A stretch of DNA of 64,000 nt, from NCBI GenBank assembly GCA_030549205.1, contig JAUKTV010000024.1:124001-188000 (forward strand). The letters run 5' to 3'. Below, one piece after another: positions 11,708-23,645 of this stretch. This DNA is from Apiosordaria backusii (taxonomy: Eukaryota; Ascomycota; Sordariomycetes; Sordariales; Lasiosphaeriaceae). The notes under the pieces were generated by a model. The model searched no databases, was not told where the DNA came from, and was given only the letters and a program-made list of their open reading frames with translations. A program made the position numbers and the translations under genes. Each line of letters opens with the position of its first letter. The stretch's first letter is position 1.

Positions 11708-13046
11708 TCAATCCCAAAGGTCATTGCTTTCCACCATTTTCGTCATCGGCTCCGGGCTTGCCAGCCCACGTGGCGAGTTTTTGGCCCTTTTCCAGCTGCC
11801 ATCCTGCTGCTGGCGAGGAGATGCCGCTGTCATGAACATCTTTGGGCTCTGCTCGGGAGATATGTACGGCACGGTCCCTGTAGGTGATGTTTCATAGGGT
11901 GCACGTTGATACACGGGGTTGTTTCTCGGGGATGTGAGAGACGGCTCAAGTGGTGATGGGCGATGTCCTGAGGGACGGACAGACGACGGAAGTCCTGTAC
12001 CGCCATGGCCGGGGGTGAAAGGAGATGGTAGCTCGGAAGAGTTATACGGCTGCGATAAATGGCGCTTGTGGATGATTTGTCTTCGAGAATGGCGGTGGAA
12101 ATGACGCCGCAGAGGAAGGTCGCTGAGGGCATCGGGAGATGCCAATGGAGATGTGTCGGCCCACGAGGGTCCAAAGGCGCGCCCAACTGGCCAAAGTGTG
12201 AGGATAAGAATTGCCAGAAGAACAAGAGTGTCATCGAGGAGGAATGAAATGATCTGGGAGGTGGCAAGTGAGCTGCCAAGGCCACCGGAAAATGCAGCAA
12301 TTCGCAAGGCTGCTCGGAGTACGAGGAGGGATGTTGCTGTTTGGGCAACCAGCATGAACTGTTTGAATCGACGGGATGAATATGTTGCAGAGAAGGTATT
12401 GTCCAAGATGTATCGTCTATGGTCGATTTTGTGCCGGAAACACCGATAACCCCCTAGAAAAGCGAGAAGGGTCGCAGTTTGGAAGGCGAGCCCCGTCAGT
12501 AGAATGTTGACGGCTTGATCAACCTAAAACCAGATCAGCACTCTATTGTATATGAGGATGAATCTTTGGCTGGAATCTAGTTCATACCTGGGAAGCCGAG
12601 GTTGCGCTCGCTGCATAAATGATGCCAACCGACTGGAAGACGAGGGAAAAGATGTCCAAAACCAGAAAGAATATGTTGATATACAGGGCGTTTGAAACAA
12701 GCCGAAATTCCTGACCGTAGAGAACGGTGACATGAGGAAGAACAAGGTAGATAGCTGATCCAACAAAGGTAGCCCCCCAATGCGTGCCAAGCATGTAAAC
12801 CGCAAAATAGGCAGGACTTGCTGACTCGGTGCTGAGAAAAATCCTCCCAACATGACCGACAACCTCAACGATAAGGGCGGCTGTCAGGAGAGAGGCGTAT
12901 AATGGCGTCTTGTATCGGATTCCCGTGAAAATATTGAGGGGGACGAGGGCAGCAAACGCAGCAAGCATGACTGGGTTCCCCGCGGGAGGAACCCGATATG
13001 AGAGATAAACAGCCTGACTAGGCTCCGTCATGGTCATCGTCTGCAT
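11708..13046 (-). CDS. RTA1-like seven-helix membrane protein (lipid-translocating exporter family)
   Basis: Two exons, 13046-12588 and 12523-11708, are joined in phase 0 across a 64-bp intron with donor GTATGA and acceptor TTTTAG. The product is 424 residues. RTA1-family proteins (Rta1, Rtm1, Rsb1, Pug1) are fungal plasma-membrane proteins linked to sphingoid long-chain-base release, 7-aminocholesterol resistance or heme handling. Exon 1 encodes about four hydrophobic segments with family-type features such as VGHVGRI and a FVGSAIYLVLPHV stretch. Exon 2 opens with VDQAVNILLTGLAFQ, resembling the family's fifth helix, then two more helices with RSAYR-like spacing replaced by YSSRRFKQFML. The last 150 or so residues are a polar Ser/Pro-rich cytoplasmic tail. 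The Met codon at 13046 is followed by two further in-frame Met codons, so the exact start is uncertain by a few residues. Substrate is not inferable. Confidence 0.88.
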
Positions 13047-14551
13047 TGTTGCTGGCAGAGGCTCAATCCAGACGATGAGGTTCAGGAAAGGTCGACGGCA
13101 TCAGTCAAAGCTCGGCCGACAATGAACGAACAGCCAGATGCTAAGACAAAATATTCATCCAGTCCAGCGATGGGCCAGAGCCAGAGACCAAAGGGGGTTA
13201 TATCCGGCTCTTAATGTGGGGGCAGTTTGTTGACAGACCCGACAGTTTGGATGCTGACTCCCTAGGGCGCTTAACATGCAGATGGTGGTTAGGGGGTGAA
13301 GGAAGGGTCCGTTAAGCATCACAACCTGTCTAGGTAGGTATGTTTGCAGCCGTATTGATCAGCTCCCGATGAAATCTCGACAGACCATGAGTCCATGACC
13401 AACACACTGGTATCCGTCTTTAGTCGAGATTGGGCCATCTTGGTGATCTCAAAGCCAACACTTGAAGAGATGATATTTTGGGGGCGAACCGACTGGGCTG
13501 TATGGCTGTTGTGTTGTCCTGCGTGCTGACCGACTTTGCTTGCAGAAGAACCGTGCCGATTAGGAGAAGCCTTCTTTGACCAGGGCCCCGGTTGTGTGGA
13601 AATCGCGTTGCAATGCATCATGCCTGGCTCTTCCGGCCAATCGATGGTGGCAGTGGCGTAGAATGCCCAGCTCTCTTTGGCGGGATTCCAATCGCGACGT
13701 GCATTTAACATAGTGCTATCTGCATGTTGGCTTTCAACCACCAGATTCACCCTGGACACCAATGAAAGCACTGAATGCTCAACGGTGCCGATCTCCAGCC
13801 TTTTAAGGCCTGGCAAATGAGAGCCCTTGCAACATCTTCACCGGCAAAGGCATATCCATATTGATGGGTGTGTGTCACACAGAACGAGAAACTTCAGGCT
13901 TGAAAGGTGAGTGGCAGGGAGTCTGGTTCTGTTGGTGGTTGATCTGCGCTAGAGGCTGCAGTGTAGAACCAACAGTCATCTCTAGCGTCTTGTCTAGCAG
14001 GCATAAAGCCAACACTGAAGGCAAGTATCGCGTATGTAACCCAAGCCAAACAGGCTCAGGGATATGAAGTACAGAGGCTCCGCTGGAGTCGGGGTCATCA
14101 GGTAAGGAAGGTGGTGGTGATAACAAAGAAGCGGATGTTGTTGAAACAAGCGCACCCCCATAGTGCCAAGATCGACTAACATCGCCTAATCGTATTCGTG
14201 ACTCGCACTGTATCAACCATTGGCCGTTGTAAGCGCCGGTTGTCAGTGTTCCTTCGTTACACCTATGACGTTGATTCGAAGAATTCCATGACAACAACAT
14301 CCTTCGCCTCCAGCTGCAGTAGCCTCCTGGGATATCGTCAACACCAACAGAAACACGATTTCTGACACGTCTTCTCTCGTTTAGCGAAGCGCCAGACGCC
14401 GCGCATCTTCTCCAACAGGTCGCATGTGGGATTGGAGTACCACTACGCTCACATTACGACATCTGCAACTTGTGGCTGACATCAAGGTTTCAACTCCACC
14501 ACCACCGTGCCGCACAGTCTTTGAGCCTGGCTTAGGCTTGGGCTTGTGCCA
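13047..14551. other. Divergent intergenic region between the RTA1-like gene and the lipase
   Basis: This is the head-to-head promoter space of the two genes. A minus-strand open frame of 165 codons at 13319-13816 has no recognisable domain, and its composition gives no reason to trust it; it is left unannotated. No RNA gene was seen. Confidence 0.5.
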
Positions 14552-15747
14552 ATGTTTGCTCTAGCGGTTTGCAGGTCACCATCGGTCACTTCGACTCCCT
14601 TGCTCATGCTCCCTTTGCTCAGAGTGGCCGCATCTGCCCAGCATGGTGGAGGGCAAGCTGGACGAGCCTCCATCCCTGTCGCAGTCAGGCACTTCTCTGC
14701 GTCTGAACCCCTTAGCCGCGAAATCGCGCCAACAGAAGCTTCCCACGTTCACGAAGTCCGGAAGACGATAGCCGACGAGTTTGCCCTTATCAGGGATGCA
14801 TATCGTATGTATAGTTCCCGCCGTGCTTCCCGAGACCAGATGTGAGACACTGACACTTGTCCAACAGAGGCGCCCAAACACCCGGTCGTCCTAGCCCATG
14901 GCCTGCTAGGATTTGCTGAGTTAAAACTCGCCGGGTCCTATCTCCCTGGCATTCACTATTGGAGAGGAATCCAGGAAGCCCTTACGGCCCAAGGTGCCGA
15001 GGTTATCACGGCCTCCGTGCCTCCGAGCGGATCTATCGAGAAGCGCGCTGCGAAGCTGGCTCAGGATATCGAGGCCCAGGCACAGGGTAAGAGTGTAAAT
15101 GTGGTGGCTCACAGCATGGGCGGACTTGATGCCCGATACATGATCTCACAGCTCCGGCCCAAAGGGGTCGACGTCAAGTCTCTCGTGACGGTCGGCACGC
15201 CGCATCACGGAAGTGCCTTTGCCGATTACGTGATCGATGAACTCGGCCCAGACTATCTGCCTCGTGCCTACCATGCCTGGGAGCGCCTCACTGGCTGGGA
15301 GCCAGGTGCTTTTTCGCAGTTGACACAGAAATACATGGCCGAGCACTTCAACCCTACGACTCCAGACGATCCAAATGTTCAGTACTTTTCGTATGGTGCT
15401 ATGGTCAACGGCAAGCCTCCGCTTTTTAGCATGTTTAGGCTATCGCACAAGTTGATTCAGGAACGCGAAGGTCCGAATGATGGGCTTGTCAGCGTTGAGA
15501 GCAGCCAATGGGGTACCTATAAAGGAACGCTTGTAGGCGTTAACCATCTCGATCTCATCAACTGGACCAACAGGCTGCGGTCTAACTTCCAGAAACTGAT
15601 GGGTCATCCACCTTCGTTAGTAGCATTCCTTCCTTCGTGCAAACAATAGCCCGTAGAGACGGCCAGTATCTGACTAGTTCACGCAGGTTCAACGCAGTGG
15701 CCTTCTATCTCGGCATTGGAGATATGCTGGCCAAAGAAGGACTGTGA
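14552..15747 (+). CDS. Mitochondrial-type serine lipase (alpha/beta hydrolase)
   Basis: Three exons, 14552-14804, 14868-15615 and 15687-15747, join in frame to 353 residues. Donors are GTATGT and GTTAGT; acceptors are CAACAG and CGCAG. The N terminus is Arg/Ala/Ser-rich without acids and reads like a mitochondrial presequence, with RHFSASEP near residue 46 resembling a cleavage region. The hydrolase core begins PVVLAHGLLGF, an oxyanion loop around H95. The nucleophile elbow AHSMGG places the catalytic Ser at 167, the acid is probably D289 in GPNDG, and the His is H311 in VNHLD. These fit the fungal triacylglycerol-lipase group related to bacterial family I lipases. The start used is the first ATG; the frame is open slightly further upstream from a GTG. 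The last exon encodes only FNAVAFYLGIGDMLAKEGL, a conserved-looking tail. Substrate is probably a neutral lipid or phospholipid, by inference. Confidence 0.9.
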
Positions 15748-18349
15748 GTCTCTGTATAGTGTCGGTGATGCTTAAACAGCCGTTCACCGGCCGTCAAATT
15801 GACAGTTGTTGGCTGGGAACTGGTTGTCCAAATACCATCCAACTCAGGGTTCACTTCACAGCAAGCCTGTAAGCAGCAGCCTATCCCTTTAGTTAAAAAC
15901 ATCGTGCTAATGGCAAGTGCATAGAAACGATATCAGTACGGATTCTCTGGATCTCGTCCCACCATATCGACCTTTTAAGGAACAAATGAACGTGAGAGAA
16001 CCCGAATCGGGAGTTTATGGTGAAACATGACTTCTATGGCTCTGTACACCACCGTGTCCCTGCGCCGAGGCCATTTGCCGAGGTTTCATGAGGAAAAGAA
16101 AATCAAGAAGACTAGTGGAATCTTTCCAAGAAAGCTCACAAGACTCTTGGGAGTTCGAAGAGGGGAGACTAGATGGGTGTGGACTCGGAGCATGACTTGT
16201 TTCAAGCTTCACATGCCGTTACGACAGGGGGGTCGGTCTACCACGGCATTTGGTAGCAGGGAAGAAATATGTGCAGCCTCACAACTGACTATACGGCTTC
16301 TGCTTGCCTAAACGCTACCACGTGTTCCCTATCTTGTCTGGTGAAAGTTTGTACCTTTGTGCAACATTTGAGAAAATGAAATAGAAGTTCAGCTGACTTG
16401 AAAACTGCTCAGGAGTCAAATGATGACCTGTTATGGCCTGTCTGCCTATAGCACGAGTATATACACCATGAAACGATACATGTATTTATTGACTGCGCAG
16501 AGCAATTCAGAAGTGCCGGCGCAAGACAACCTTCATGCTGACCACATGCACGATGGACTCCCGATGCAGCTACCCACGCTGCCCTGCATGCATGATCCAC
16601 AATGTGAGCTTGAACTACAGCTGCAAGCGTGGCAAGTTATCTCCGGAAAGACCTCTCAGTTGTTTCCACCGACATTGCCCCTCCAAGCAACACAAAAGGT
16701 TTGGAATACAGTTTGGTCATGCGCCGGTGCGACAGCGACTCACACTCGTTCTGTGTATCGCAGATTTCTAGGGAAATGGAACCGCAGAGAAACGGCCCTT
16801 CGTAAAAGGTTGAAGGGACTTTCTGCCTGACAAGCTCCGGATATTCGTATTCAGGTAGTTCTGTGGTTGTAATGTGGTTGGCATCTGGCTGGCCCAGACA
16901 GTGCCCAGCCGGGGATCGTCATAGGCCTTGCCTGATATGGCCTAGCAAGATCCTCCCCCACAACTCTTGTTCGAGCCCCTGGCAGCCTTACCAATTGGCG
17001 CTTCTCGTTTCCTTCCCTTTTCGGATCTTTGCTTCTGTGAGAGCGTGGAGAACACAAGACCATCTCGATACAACCTACACAACAGGGTGCGTCATGTCGT
17101 ATGTCGTGAATTGCACGACCTCTTTCCTGCCCATCTCCTACCTCACCTCGCTTTCTCACCAATCCCACCATCCTGCGCCTTATACGTCTTGATTCTCCCC
17201 CGCCTGCTGTTACAAGCTTTCGAAACGACGTCGCTGTCGAAACTTGCTCCTATCTCGTCATTTCACCATGTGTGGGTTTCGAAATCCGGCATTCCACGCG
17301 GAACACTACTCGTACGGTAGCCATCTCCCATGATGATTTTACTGGCCTAGGTAGAAGCAGGATAAGGTTCAGCCAGTGCCACCAAGACGCAAGCTAGACG
17401 CATCAGGCCATGGGTTCTTTGCAGTAGCACCGCCACGTCCCTGGTTCTTCACAAGATGAGCTTCCGGAATAGGAGTGGATTTGCTTAAGGATTTGTATCC
17501 CATACTACGATGTTCCAGTTGGCAGCATCTTGTTTCCTGCTCTGGAGAGCCTTTCTCCGAAAAAGAGTATCGACATGCTCACATGCCCCATGACACCATG
17601 ACACCACGACACCACGAATCGAAACACAAATCCCATGGCGCGCTTTCGGATGCCGACTGTTACATCTCCTACACCTCCTCGACGCGCGCGTGCTCACCTT
17701 CTTTGGCGCTTTTGGACCCTTGGCATGCAGCCAGCCCAAGCTCCATTCCTAGTATCACAGCGCCCACTTCGACGCACATACACCGCGGCTCAGGTATGGT
17801 GGAGAAGGCAAGGAGAGAAGCTATGAATCTGGATATTGGTTGGAATGCGGTCAGCACGGGGCTCCGGTGAGCGGCCGTCCTACAACGGCATGACCACGCC
17901 AATTCTTTTCAACTGCCTGCTTCATCAGAACTTGGCCCCGTGAAGAGGTTTATCGCCGAGTGGTCCTCCTGTGGCGTCTCAGAAGCGGCGTTTCGTACTG
18001 CTAGTATATCACTCCTGCTTTCCCATTCCTGTGCTCTCTGCTTGCTTCCTGGACATTAGCTCCCTACCTGCAAGATCATCTGCCGCCTTGCCCGACTCAC
18101 CCGCTCGTTTCGGAGCATTCTTAGTGCATAAGTTAGTTGTTGCTGCTACCCATCGATTAAGATTCTGTGATACCGCTTATCCTTCGCCATCTCCCCGGTG
18201 GAGGAAAGAGTTCAGTCCTCGTTGCTTTTCTCTCTCTGTCGACTTCGAGCACCGGACCTCGTGTCCTGAACACCTGACTCGCTCTTGCTTCCCTCATCTC
18301 AAACCTCCGGCCTACCTCTATCGAACTGCCACCCCCGCCCATTCGAGCC
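15748..18349. other. Intergenic region upstream of the glutaminase
   Basis: These 2.6 kb hold the lipase 3' flank and a long, pyrimidine-rich leader before the glutaminase start (about 17,970-18,349), as is usual for fungal 5' UTRs. Several frames of 60-190 codons occur but none resembles a family. A TTCGAG-containing segment near 16,970 was checked as a tRNA and rejected. Confidence 0.5.
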
Positions 18350-20772
18350 ATGAGGTTCATCAAGACAATAGCCGCGCTGGCTACTATGAGTTCCAATATT
18401 GGAGCCAGTGCCGCGTCGGTTTTTACGCCAACGAAACCACCAGCTGTTCCCCTGGCAGTCAGATCGCCATATTTGAACGCTTGGTTACAGGGGGAGTCCG
18501 GATGTGTCCTCCCGGGTGCTTGGCCACGCTTCTGGACGTAAGCTTTATATAGCTACCTTCTACGTTCCCAGTATTAACAGAAGTTGCAGAGGAAATGTCC
18601 AAGGATGGCAAGGGTATGTAGCAGTTGACGGCGTTGCCTACAACTGGATGGGGGGTGCTCCTGGCCCCGGTCCGGTGGATCAGCTATCTTTGGAATACAC
18701 ATCAACCAAGAGCATCTTTACGTTTGATGTGGCTCAGAAGATCAACTTGACCGTCACGTTTTTCTCACCCGTATACCCTGACGATATGCAACGACAGTCT
18801 TTGCAGTTCTCATATGTGTCTGTCACGGCAAAGTCTTCTGACGGCGCGTCACATAAGGTTCAGGTTTATATGGATGTGTCTGGCGGTGCGTATCCTTTTC
18901 GTGTCAAATGACATTGCAACTAATCCCTCTCTCACAGAATGGGCCAGCGGTGACAACTCAGAAAAGGTTCAGTGGGAATTTGGCACAGCAGAAAATCTAT
19001 ATTATCTCAAGTTCTGGCGTGAGAACCAGTATCAGTTCAAAGAGGCAAATGAGATTGCTAGTTGGGGAAATTGGTATCTCAGTACCGGGTTCCACGATGG
19101 TGTAAGTTTGAGTGGAAGAGTAAGAGTCCTGGAACAGAAGACTCACTAATACTTGACAGTTGACTTGGCAAATTGGTCAGGATACCACAGTACGGAACCA
19201 GTTTGTCAGCAACAAGACTCTCGCCAACTCTCAAGAGACAACATTCCGCCCCGTCAGTGAGAACTGGTATGTCTCTCAAAATCTTTGCCTTTGCACACGC
19301 CCCGATGCACCGGGATCGGTTAAGCTCACATTCTTTCAGGCCTGTATTCGCGTTCTCTCATGACTTGGGTGACGTTAAGGGTGACGAGATTGAAAGGGTC
19401 TTTACCCTCGGCCTTACTCAAGACCAAGTTATCAATTTTGCCAGAGACAACACAACTTTAGAAGCTGTCCCGGGACTGTGGATGTCCTATTACAATGGCA
19501 GTGACATGAAGGCCGTAGTCTCTTTTTACAACGACTACAGGCATGCTGCTGAGACGATGTCTCATCTTGACCAGCGGATCGAAAACGACTCTGTAGAAGC
19601 TGCCGGAAAGAACTACTCCCTCATCACAACACTTGCCCTTCGTCAGACATTCGGCGCTTTCCAGTACGGTGGCACGCCGGAAAAGCCATACATCTTCCTG
19701 AAAGAGATCAGTTCCAACAGTGACATTCAGACCGTCGATGTCATCTTCCCAGCGTTCCCAATATTCGTCTACCTCAACGCCACTTTGAGCAGATATTTAC
19801 TGGACCCTCTGTTCGAAAACCAAGAGAGCGGTGCATACCCAAACACCTGGGCCGAGCATGACTTGGGTACGTTTCCCGTGGCCAAGGGCTACCCCAAAGG
19901 AGACGACGAGGCAATGCCAGTAGAGGAGTGCGGCAACATGATCATCATGTCGCTTGCCTATGCTCAGCGCACCGGGGATGTCAAATACCTGTCGGATCAC
20001 TATTCCATTCTAGCACAATGGGCCCAGTTTTTGATCGAGGACTCGCTTGTACCTGCTAACCAGCTTAGTACTGATGACTTCGCTGGGACGTTGGCGTACG
20101 TATACTCTACCTCAAAAATCGATTCTATACTGACAGAAACTACAGAAACCAGACCAACTTGGCCATCAAGGGCATCATTGGCCTCAAGGCAATGTCCCAG
20201 ATCGCCCAGCTCACCAATAACACCGACAACTTCAAAGACAAAGCCGAGGATTACCTCTTGAACTGGAGGGCGTATGGTATCAACTATGACGCCAGCCCGC
20301 CTCACACAACGTTGAGTTATGGGGATAAGGACAGCCATGGTTTGTCATTCCACTCACCCCTTATTTACCACCCCCCTCTCCCCGCTAACATTTTCGTGCT
20401 TGTCACAAAGGCATCCTCTACAACATCTACGCAGACAAGCTCCTCAACCTCAAATTCGTCGACCAGTCCGTCTTTGACATGCAGAGCGATTTCTACCTGA
20501 CGGTGGCCAACGAGTACGCTGTCCCTCTTGATACAAGACATACCTGGGCAAAGTCAGACTGGGAGATGTTTGCGGCGGCGGTGGCCAAGAACGACACCAA
20601 GGAGATGTTTATCGATAAGCTGGCGGGGTGGGTGGGCAAGACGACGACGAACAGGGCCATGACGGACTTGTTTGATTCCATCACGGGGGATTATCCGGCG
20701 GGAGGGCCGAGGTTTGTGGCGAGGCCGGTGATGGGGGCGATGTTTGCTTTGCTGGCGCTACCGAAGGACTAG
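18350..20772 (+). CDS. gtaA: Secreted glutaminase A (GtaA-like)
   Basis: Seven exons: 18350-18537, 18590-18885, 18938-19101, 19160-19266, 19340-20095, 20146-20339 and 20411-20772. They give 688 residues with all phases consistent. Introns are 50-73 bp with donors GTAAGC, GTGCGT, GTAAGT, GTATGT, GTACGT and GTTTGT. Residues 1-22 form a typical signal peptide: basic MRFIK, a hydrophobic core, then ASAAS. The family motifs VPLAVRSPYLNAWL, the FW followed by G-x-x-x-GWQGYVAVDG, WPVFAFSHDLG, NTWAEHDLGTFPVAKGYP and ECGNMIIMSLAYAQ are all present. The last third (LAIKGIIGLKAMSQI, AKSDWEMF, RPVMGAMFALL) matches the alpha/alpha-toroid DUF1793 part. This enzyme family hydrolyses glutamine to glutamate and ammonia outside the cell for nitrogen scavenging; the prototype is Aspergillus GtaA. 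Several N-x-S/T sites fit secretion. The annotation is firm; small exon-edge errors are possible. Confidence 0.93.
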
Positions 20773-22013
20773 ATAGGGGCAATGATTGAAAGAAGGTGGA
20801 CAGGGAAGAAGAAAATACGGAAGTGGTGTTTTCGTTTCTTTTCTTTTCTTTTCTTTTCTTTTTTCGTTTCTGTTTTGTGAACAGAGTTTCGTGGTTGAAG
20901 GAGGTATGAGCATGACTGAAGACGGGGGTGATAAGTGAGGACTGGAATCTGCTGCCTTTTATCTAGTTTTGCGGTAATATTGTTATGATTGATAGCTACA
21001 GAACATGCGAAATCTATGAGATTGGAATTGCCTTTTACTCACATGAATGTATGGCATGATGATGGTTCGAGCGGATCGGGATATTGATGCAAGGTCTTCT
21101 TATGAAGTTGATGGGATTGGGTGAGATGTCCAAACTCCAAAGCGCACTGCAACACGGAGTTGGGCAAAGGCCAGTATGTGGCCAGTGCTTTAAAACTGGC
21201 TCTCCAATGTGACGTCCTGTGGCCAACTGTGAAGGAAGTATCTCCATAACAGACAAGAAAGAGGAACAGGGAATGTCCAGGTTTACAGCCCTTCTTGCAT
21301 GAAGTTGATCGTAATGCCAAAACAATCGTGAATTTTGAATACTTATTTGTAAGCGGTCATATGGTATCCAATGCAAGATAAACTCGGAAGGCCACTGGTG
21401 CAAGTGTCGGGGTTGGGGTTGGAGAAGAAGGCCGCGAGATGGAAGGATGCTGGCTGATGGTCAAAACATTAAGAGAGCTATTAAGAGAACGTTTCCAAGG
21501 CAATACCTTCTGGCATGATTTGGTTACTTTTGATCTTTGAACTCCCAAAACAAAGGAATTCCGCTTTGCACTTTCTTTCCAGCCAAATGCCAAGTTTTCG
21601 TCTTCGAGGTTTCCAGCAGTCAACCACCTGACTCTGCGGGCCTTCTAGAGCCTACTGTTACTGCCCTGCCCTGGAGTGTCAAGTGTTAGCAGGTGACCGA
21701 CCAGTAAGAGCAAGAACCCAGCGCGCCAATCTCCCCGCCCGCTTCAACCCAAGGAGCGAAGTAACATCCGTCTTGTCCAGAAGCTCGATCGTGCCCCTCT
21801 CTTTGACGCAAGAATACCAGACAGCATCAGTGACCCTGACCGATCATTCCAATAACATCATCCAGCGACCAGAGCCTTCTCTCTTTTCCTCTACCTCGAG
21901 TATCACTTTCCGGCAAACGATCAGGCAATATCGGATTCGTTTTAGCGATTCGGCTGTGTTCTTGATCAGCTCCAACCAACCATCGTTTCGCCAAAGAAGG
22001 CCAGGCCGCAATC
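20773..22013. other. Intergenic region between glutaminase and endosulfine genes
   Basis: This holds the glutaminase 3' flank, including the CTTTT repeat, and the promoter and leader of the endosulfine gene. No additional gene or RNA was seen. Confidence 0.6.
20835..20865. repeat. (CTTTT)n microsatellite
   Basis: About six CTTTT units in the 3' flank of the glutaminase gene, probably within its 3' UTR. Confidence 0.85.
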
Positions 22014-22574
22014 ATGAATCCCCACCAGGCGAAGAAGATTGATGTCAAGGTATGTTTGGCATTCTTTCGCTCTTTTTCCGCCCTCGATGTGAATCATTTG
22101 GAACCTGACTGACCGTTTGTTTCCCCAACTTCCCAGTCCCTCTCACCTGAGGAGCAGCGCCTCTTCCGGCTCTACGGCAAGCTCCCCAGCAAGTCGGACC
22201 ACTTCGCCAAGCACCTCAAGGAGCGCAAGTATTTCGATAGCGGCGACTATGCCATGAGCAAGGCTGGCAAGGGCGACAGCGTCGACACGGGCGCCGTCGG
22301 CAGCCAGCATCCCGTCCCCGAGAACATCCCCCACCTGTCGAGCCCGGTCAGCGGGCCCAACGGCATCGGCAGCATCCTCCACCCCCATCACCACCACCAA
22401 CACCACAACAATAGCCTGCAGGCTGGCAGCCCCGTCAAGGAGAGCAGCTTCCTTAACCGGGAGACCAGCGCCGAAGAACTCGAGAAGGGTGCCTCTGGCA
22501 CTGAGAACGAACAGGCTGGGGCTGAGCCGTCCGCAGTACCCCCCGCTCAGGACGAGCTTCCCATCAGGCGATAA
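22014..22574 (+). CDS. igo1: Endosulfine/ARPP19-family PP2A inhibitor (Igo1-like)
   Basis: Two exons, 22014-22049 (only 12 codons) and 22137-22574, are separated by an 87-bp intron with GTATGT donor and TCCCAG acceptor. The product is 157 residues. The core SLSPEEQRLFRLYGKLPSK followed by KERKYFDSGDYAMSKAG is diagnostic. FDSGDY at 45-50 contains the serine (S47) phosphorylated by Greatwall/Rim15 kinase. The phosphorylated protein inhibits PP2A-B55, linking nutrient starvation and mitotic entry and protecting certain mRNAs in quiescent yeast. The C-terminal 85 residues are low complexity, with a His-rich patch (HPHHHHQHHNN) and an acidic, Pro-rich tail not seen in the minimal metazoan proteins. 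It is convergent with the next gene. Confidence 0.95.
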
Positions 22575-23645
22575 GCGCAACACTCTGGTGATTATTACCG
22601 CGGCTGACTGCGGATGGCTGGGAAGGTGTCTGTAAGAGAGGAGAAGAGAAGTGACGAAATCGAAACCTACCAGCGAAGGGAAACGAAGCAGGAGGACGAA
22701 GAGAGAACCGTTGCACTCGAAGCAACTCAACTTACGAGATATGAGGACTTGCTATTTATCTTTTTAACTCTTTTGTTGGTTTCTGGGGGCGTTTGTATTT
22801 CTTTTTGATTCCGGGGAGGGGGCCGGGTTCCCCGCTGCGGGCTAGCAGCTGTTGATGATGACAACGATCATGACGAACACTGTACGAGGGGGAAGGGGAA
22901 TGAACGATGAGAAACTGGAAGAGAATGTGAGGAACGGTACTGATTTTCTCTCTTCTCTGAATCTATTCAAAACTGTAACTTGGGACATATTTGGTGTTTA
23001 CTACCGTGTGTATGCTGTTGTCTGTGTCTTGGAATTTTGGGCTTTTCGCTTCTATGTGGTTACTTGCGTACATTTATGCAAACCCGAGCCCTGACGCACG
23101 CTTTAGCACTCAGAATGGATGGCTGGTTCAAGCCTCTTGTCTCGAGGGTGTCTAGTGTGAGATTCAGAGATTGGGGAGAATGGGCTGGAGCGCTGAGATG
23201 CGAGATTGAACATGAGCACACGAGGAGATACCCTCAGGTTTGAGGTAATTTGCTTTCTACTTCTTTCGTATTTTGATATGTATTACTTTAGCCCTTCCTT
23301 CGAGATCGATAGGAAGAAGTAAATTGAGGTCTTTCACTGACACCAGGAAGCTGCAAGCCTTTTACTCGCCTTGAACCTCCATGGACTTGACCAATGCCGT
23401 GCGCTAACTGAATTGGGGATCGAGTCGATGAGGGGACAAAGACAAGGCACCCGAACTATCAGCCACCGTCTTGCTCCTCAGCGGCTTGCACATCTGACAG
23501 CCGTAAGTCGGCATATGGCGTGCGCTTTTTCCCGTCTCCTTGGGTTGCCTACACCCCAGATGTCCCCCGTTGTGATCAGAGGACCCCGCTTGGGCAGCAT
23601 TCGCTAAAATCGACATCTCAGAATTCTGGCACATCAGGCTTTGCC
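22575..23645. other. Convergent intergenic region
   Basis: The 3' flanks of the endosulfine gene (plus) and MYG1 (minus) meet here. No gene or RNA feature is supported. Short frames with no family resemblance were ignored. Confidence 0.6.

Noticed and set aside
13319..13816. 165-codon minus-strand open frame
   Set aside because: No domain, no intron structure, unremarkable composition; sits in a divergent promoter region.
16880..16990. Possible plus-strand tRNA around TGTTCGAGCCCC
   Set aside because: The arms do not pair and the D-arm consensus is absent.
17971..18552. 193-codon frame overlapping the glutaminase start
   Set aside because: It runs through the pyrimidine-rich leader and out of frame across glutaminase exon 1; a shadow frame.
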